NCBI GenBank assembly: GCA_022567055.1 | Contig: JADFHU010000301.1 | Location: 1 to 6,875 of the forward strand | Length of the DNA: 6,875 bases | Direction: 5' to 3' | DNA from: Planctomycetota bacterium | GTDB taxonomy: Bacteria > Planctomycetota > Phycisphaerae > Sedimentisphaerales > Anaerobacaceae | Part shown: piece after piece, positions 6,425-6,875 of the stretch | Layout of the letters: each line of letters opens with the position of its first letter | Numbering within the stretch: position 1 is the first letter of the stretch | Position numbers and translations under genes: made by a program | Notes under the pieces: generated by a model | What the model saw: the letters and a program-made list of their open reading frames with translations, nothing else | Databases searched by the model: none | Told to the model about the DNA's origin: nothing

Positions 6425-6435
6425 AACGCGTTCTA
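6422..6435. repeat. 14-bp perfect palindrome spanning two convergent stop codons
   Basis: TAGAACGCGTTCTA is identical to its reverse complement. Its left TAG is the stop of the 96-aa protein gene and its right CTA is the stop (TAG on the minus strand) of the convergent gene. A hairpin of five pairs with a four-base loop is possible on either strand but has no T-run, so it is a weak terminator candidate at best. Confidence 0.6.
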
Positions 6436-6875
6436 CAACCGCGCGGGATCTCTCCGAGTGACATCTTCTATGAGTCGCTGGATCTCCTCGGCGATCCGCC
6501 GGGTCAGCGGACCCACCGCGGTCTTGTGATCCAGTCCCTGTTCCGCCGCAAAGGCATTGACGTCAATGGCTGCGCCGAACTTGAGGTACGCGATTCTGCG
6601 GCCCTCGTACCGTCCTTCCCCCAACACATCCTCTTCCAGTTTCAATAACGTTTCGGCGATGCGTGTCACCGAAGGTTGGTCCTTCAAGTACTGTCCCGGA
6701 TAGCTATAGAGCTGAACGGCGGTAAAGAGCCTATCGAGGTCGTGGTAGAGAAACCACTCCGCTTCTTGGGAAAGGGTGTGCTCCTCATCGGCGATCACCG
6801 TGCGGATCTTGTTCCTCAACATCTTGACGCGCTGGGGAATGGGTTCGCCTTTCTTAACGTCGCCATGTTTGGCTT
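6433..6875 (-). CDS. C-terminal part of a probable PlsC-like acyltransferase (5' end outside window)
   Basis: The frame stays open beyond the Met at 6822 to the right edge, with protein-like sequence (AKHGDVKKGEPIPQRVK before MLRNKIRTVIADEEH), so the real start is probably outside. About 146 residues are visible. The segment GRRIAYLKFGAAIDVNAF resembles the late strand (V.FG.PIDV) that follows the catalytic core in glycerol-phosphate acyltransferases, and the helical TRIAETLLKLEEDVLGE and AEEIQRLIEDVTRRD fit the C-terminal part of that family. The catalytic HX4D motif would be upstream and cannot be seen, so the assignment is tentative. If correct, it acts in membrane phospholipid synthesis. 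The gene converges on the ilv operon with only eight bases between the stop codons. Confidence 0.5.
   Translation of the reverse strand, partial: AKHGDVKKGEPIPQRVKMLRNKIRTVIADEEHTLSQEAEWFLYHDLDRLFTAVQLYSYPGQYLKDQPSVTRIAETLLKLEEDVLGEGRYEGRRIAYLKFGAAIDVNAFAAEQGLDHKTAVGPLTRRIAEEIQRLIEDVTRRDPARL

Noticed and set aside
1..6875. Mobile elements, CRISPR arrays, tRNA or phage genes
   Set aside because: No spaced direct repeats, transposase or integrase motifs, or cloverleaf-like sequence were found by reading either strand.

Overview
The window reads as an ordinary chromosomal segment of a moderately GC-rich Gram-negative bacterium. The coding parts are clearly GC-rich, and the gap before the acetolactate synthase gene is AT-rich. 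A prepilin-like protein with an FYCPS motif and a GDGHV tail, an exported PQQ/cytochrome c dehydrogenase, and an acetolactate synthase of the 'HIFGLSGGAAIP' type together suggest the PVC group, most likely Verrucomicrobiota. Nitrospirota is a weaker alternative. This placement is inference from family resemblance; nothing in the window proves it.

Layout. Positions 2-565 (+) hold the C-terminal part of a prepilin-like (H-X9-DG family) protein that enters from the left edge. It abuts or overlaps the gene at about 571-2772 (+), an exported PQQ-dependent beta-propeller dehydrogenase with a cytochrome c domain inserted between propeller strands. A good sigma70-like promoter lies across the 3' end of that gene and should drive the class I SAM-dependent methyltransferase at 2822-3652 (+). 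A hairpin followed by a T-run (3647-3683) probably ends this unit. The AT-rich gap at 3653-3838 carries a candidate promoter, an inverted repeat and a tiny ORF starting M-I-V-L.

The second unit is ilvB (3839-5616), ilvN (5616-6134) and a 96-aa protein of unknown function (6134-6424). They are joined by one-base stop/start overlaps with good Shine-Dalgarno sites, so they look like one translationally coupled operon. ilvB is broken by an apparent one-base deletion near 5179, just before its thiamine-diphosphate motif, so it appears as two ORFs. IlvB and IlvN form acetohydroxyacid synthase, the first common step of valine, leucine and isoleucine synthesis. ilvC does not follow directly. A convergent gene at 6433-6875 (-), probably the C-terminal part of a PlsC-like acyltransferase, runs off the right edge.

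No RNA genes, insertion sequences, CRISPR arrays or phage genes were seen. The points most worth checking are the ilvB frameshift, the unknown protein coupled to ilvN, and the regulatory gap before ilvB. I found no strong case for a new multi-gene system.
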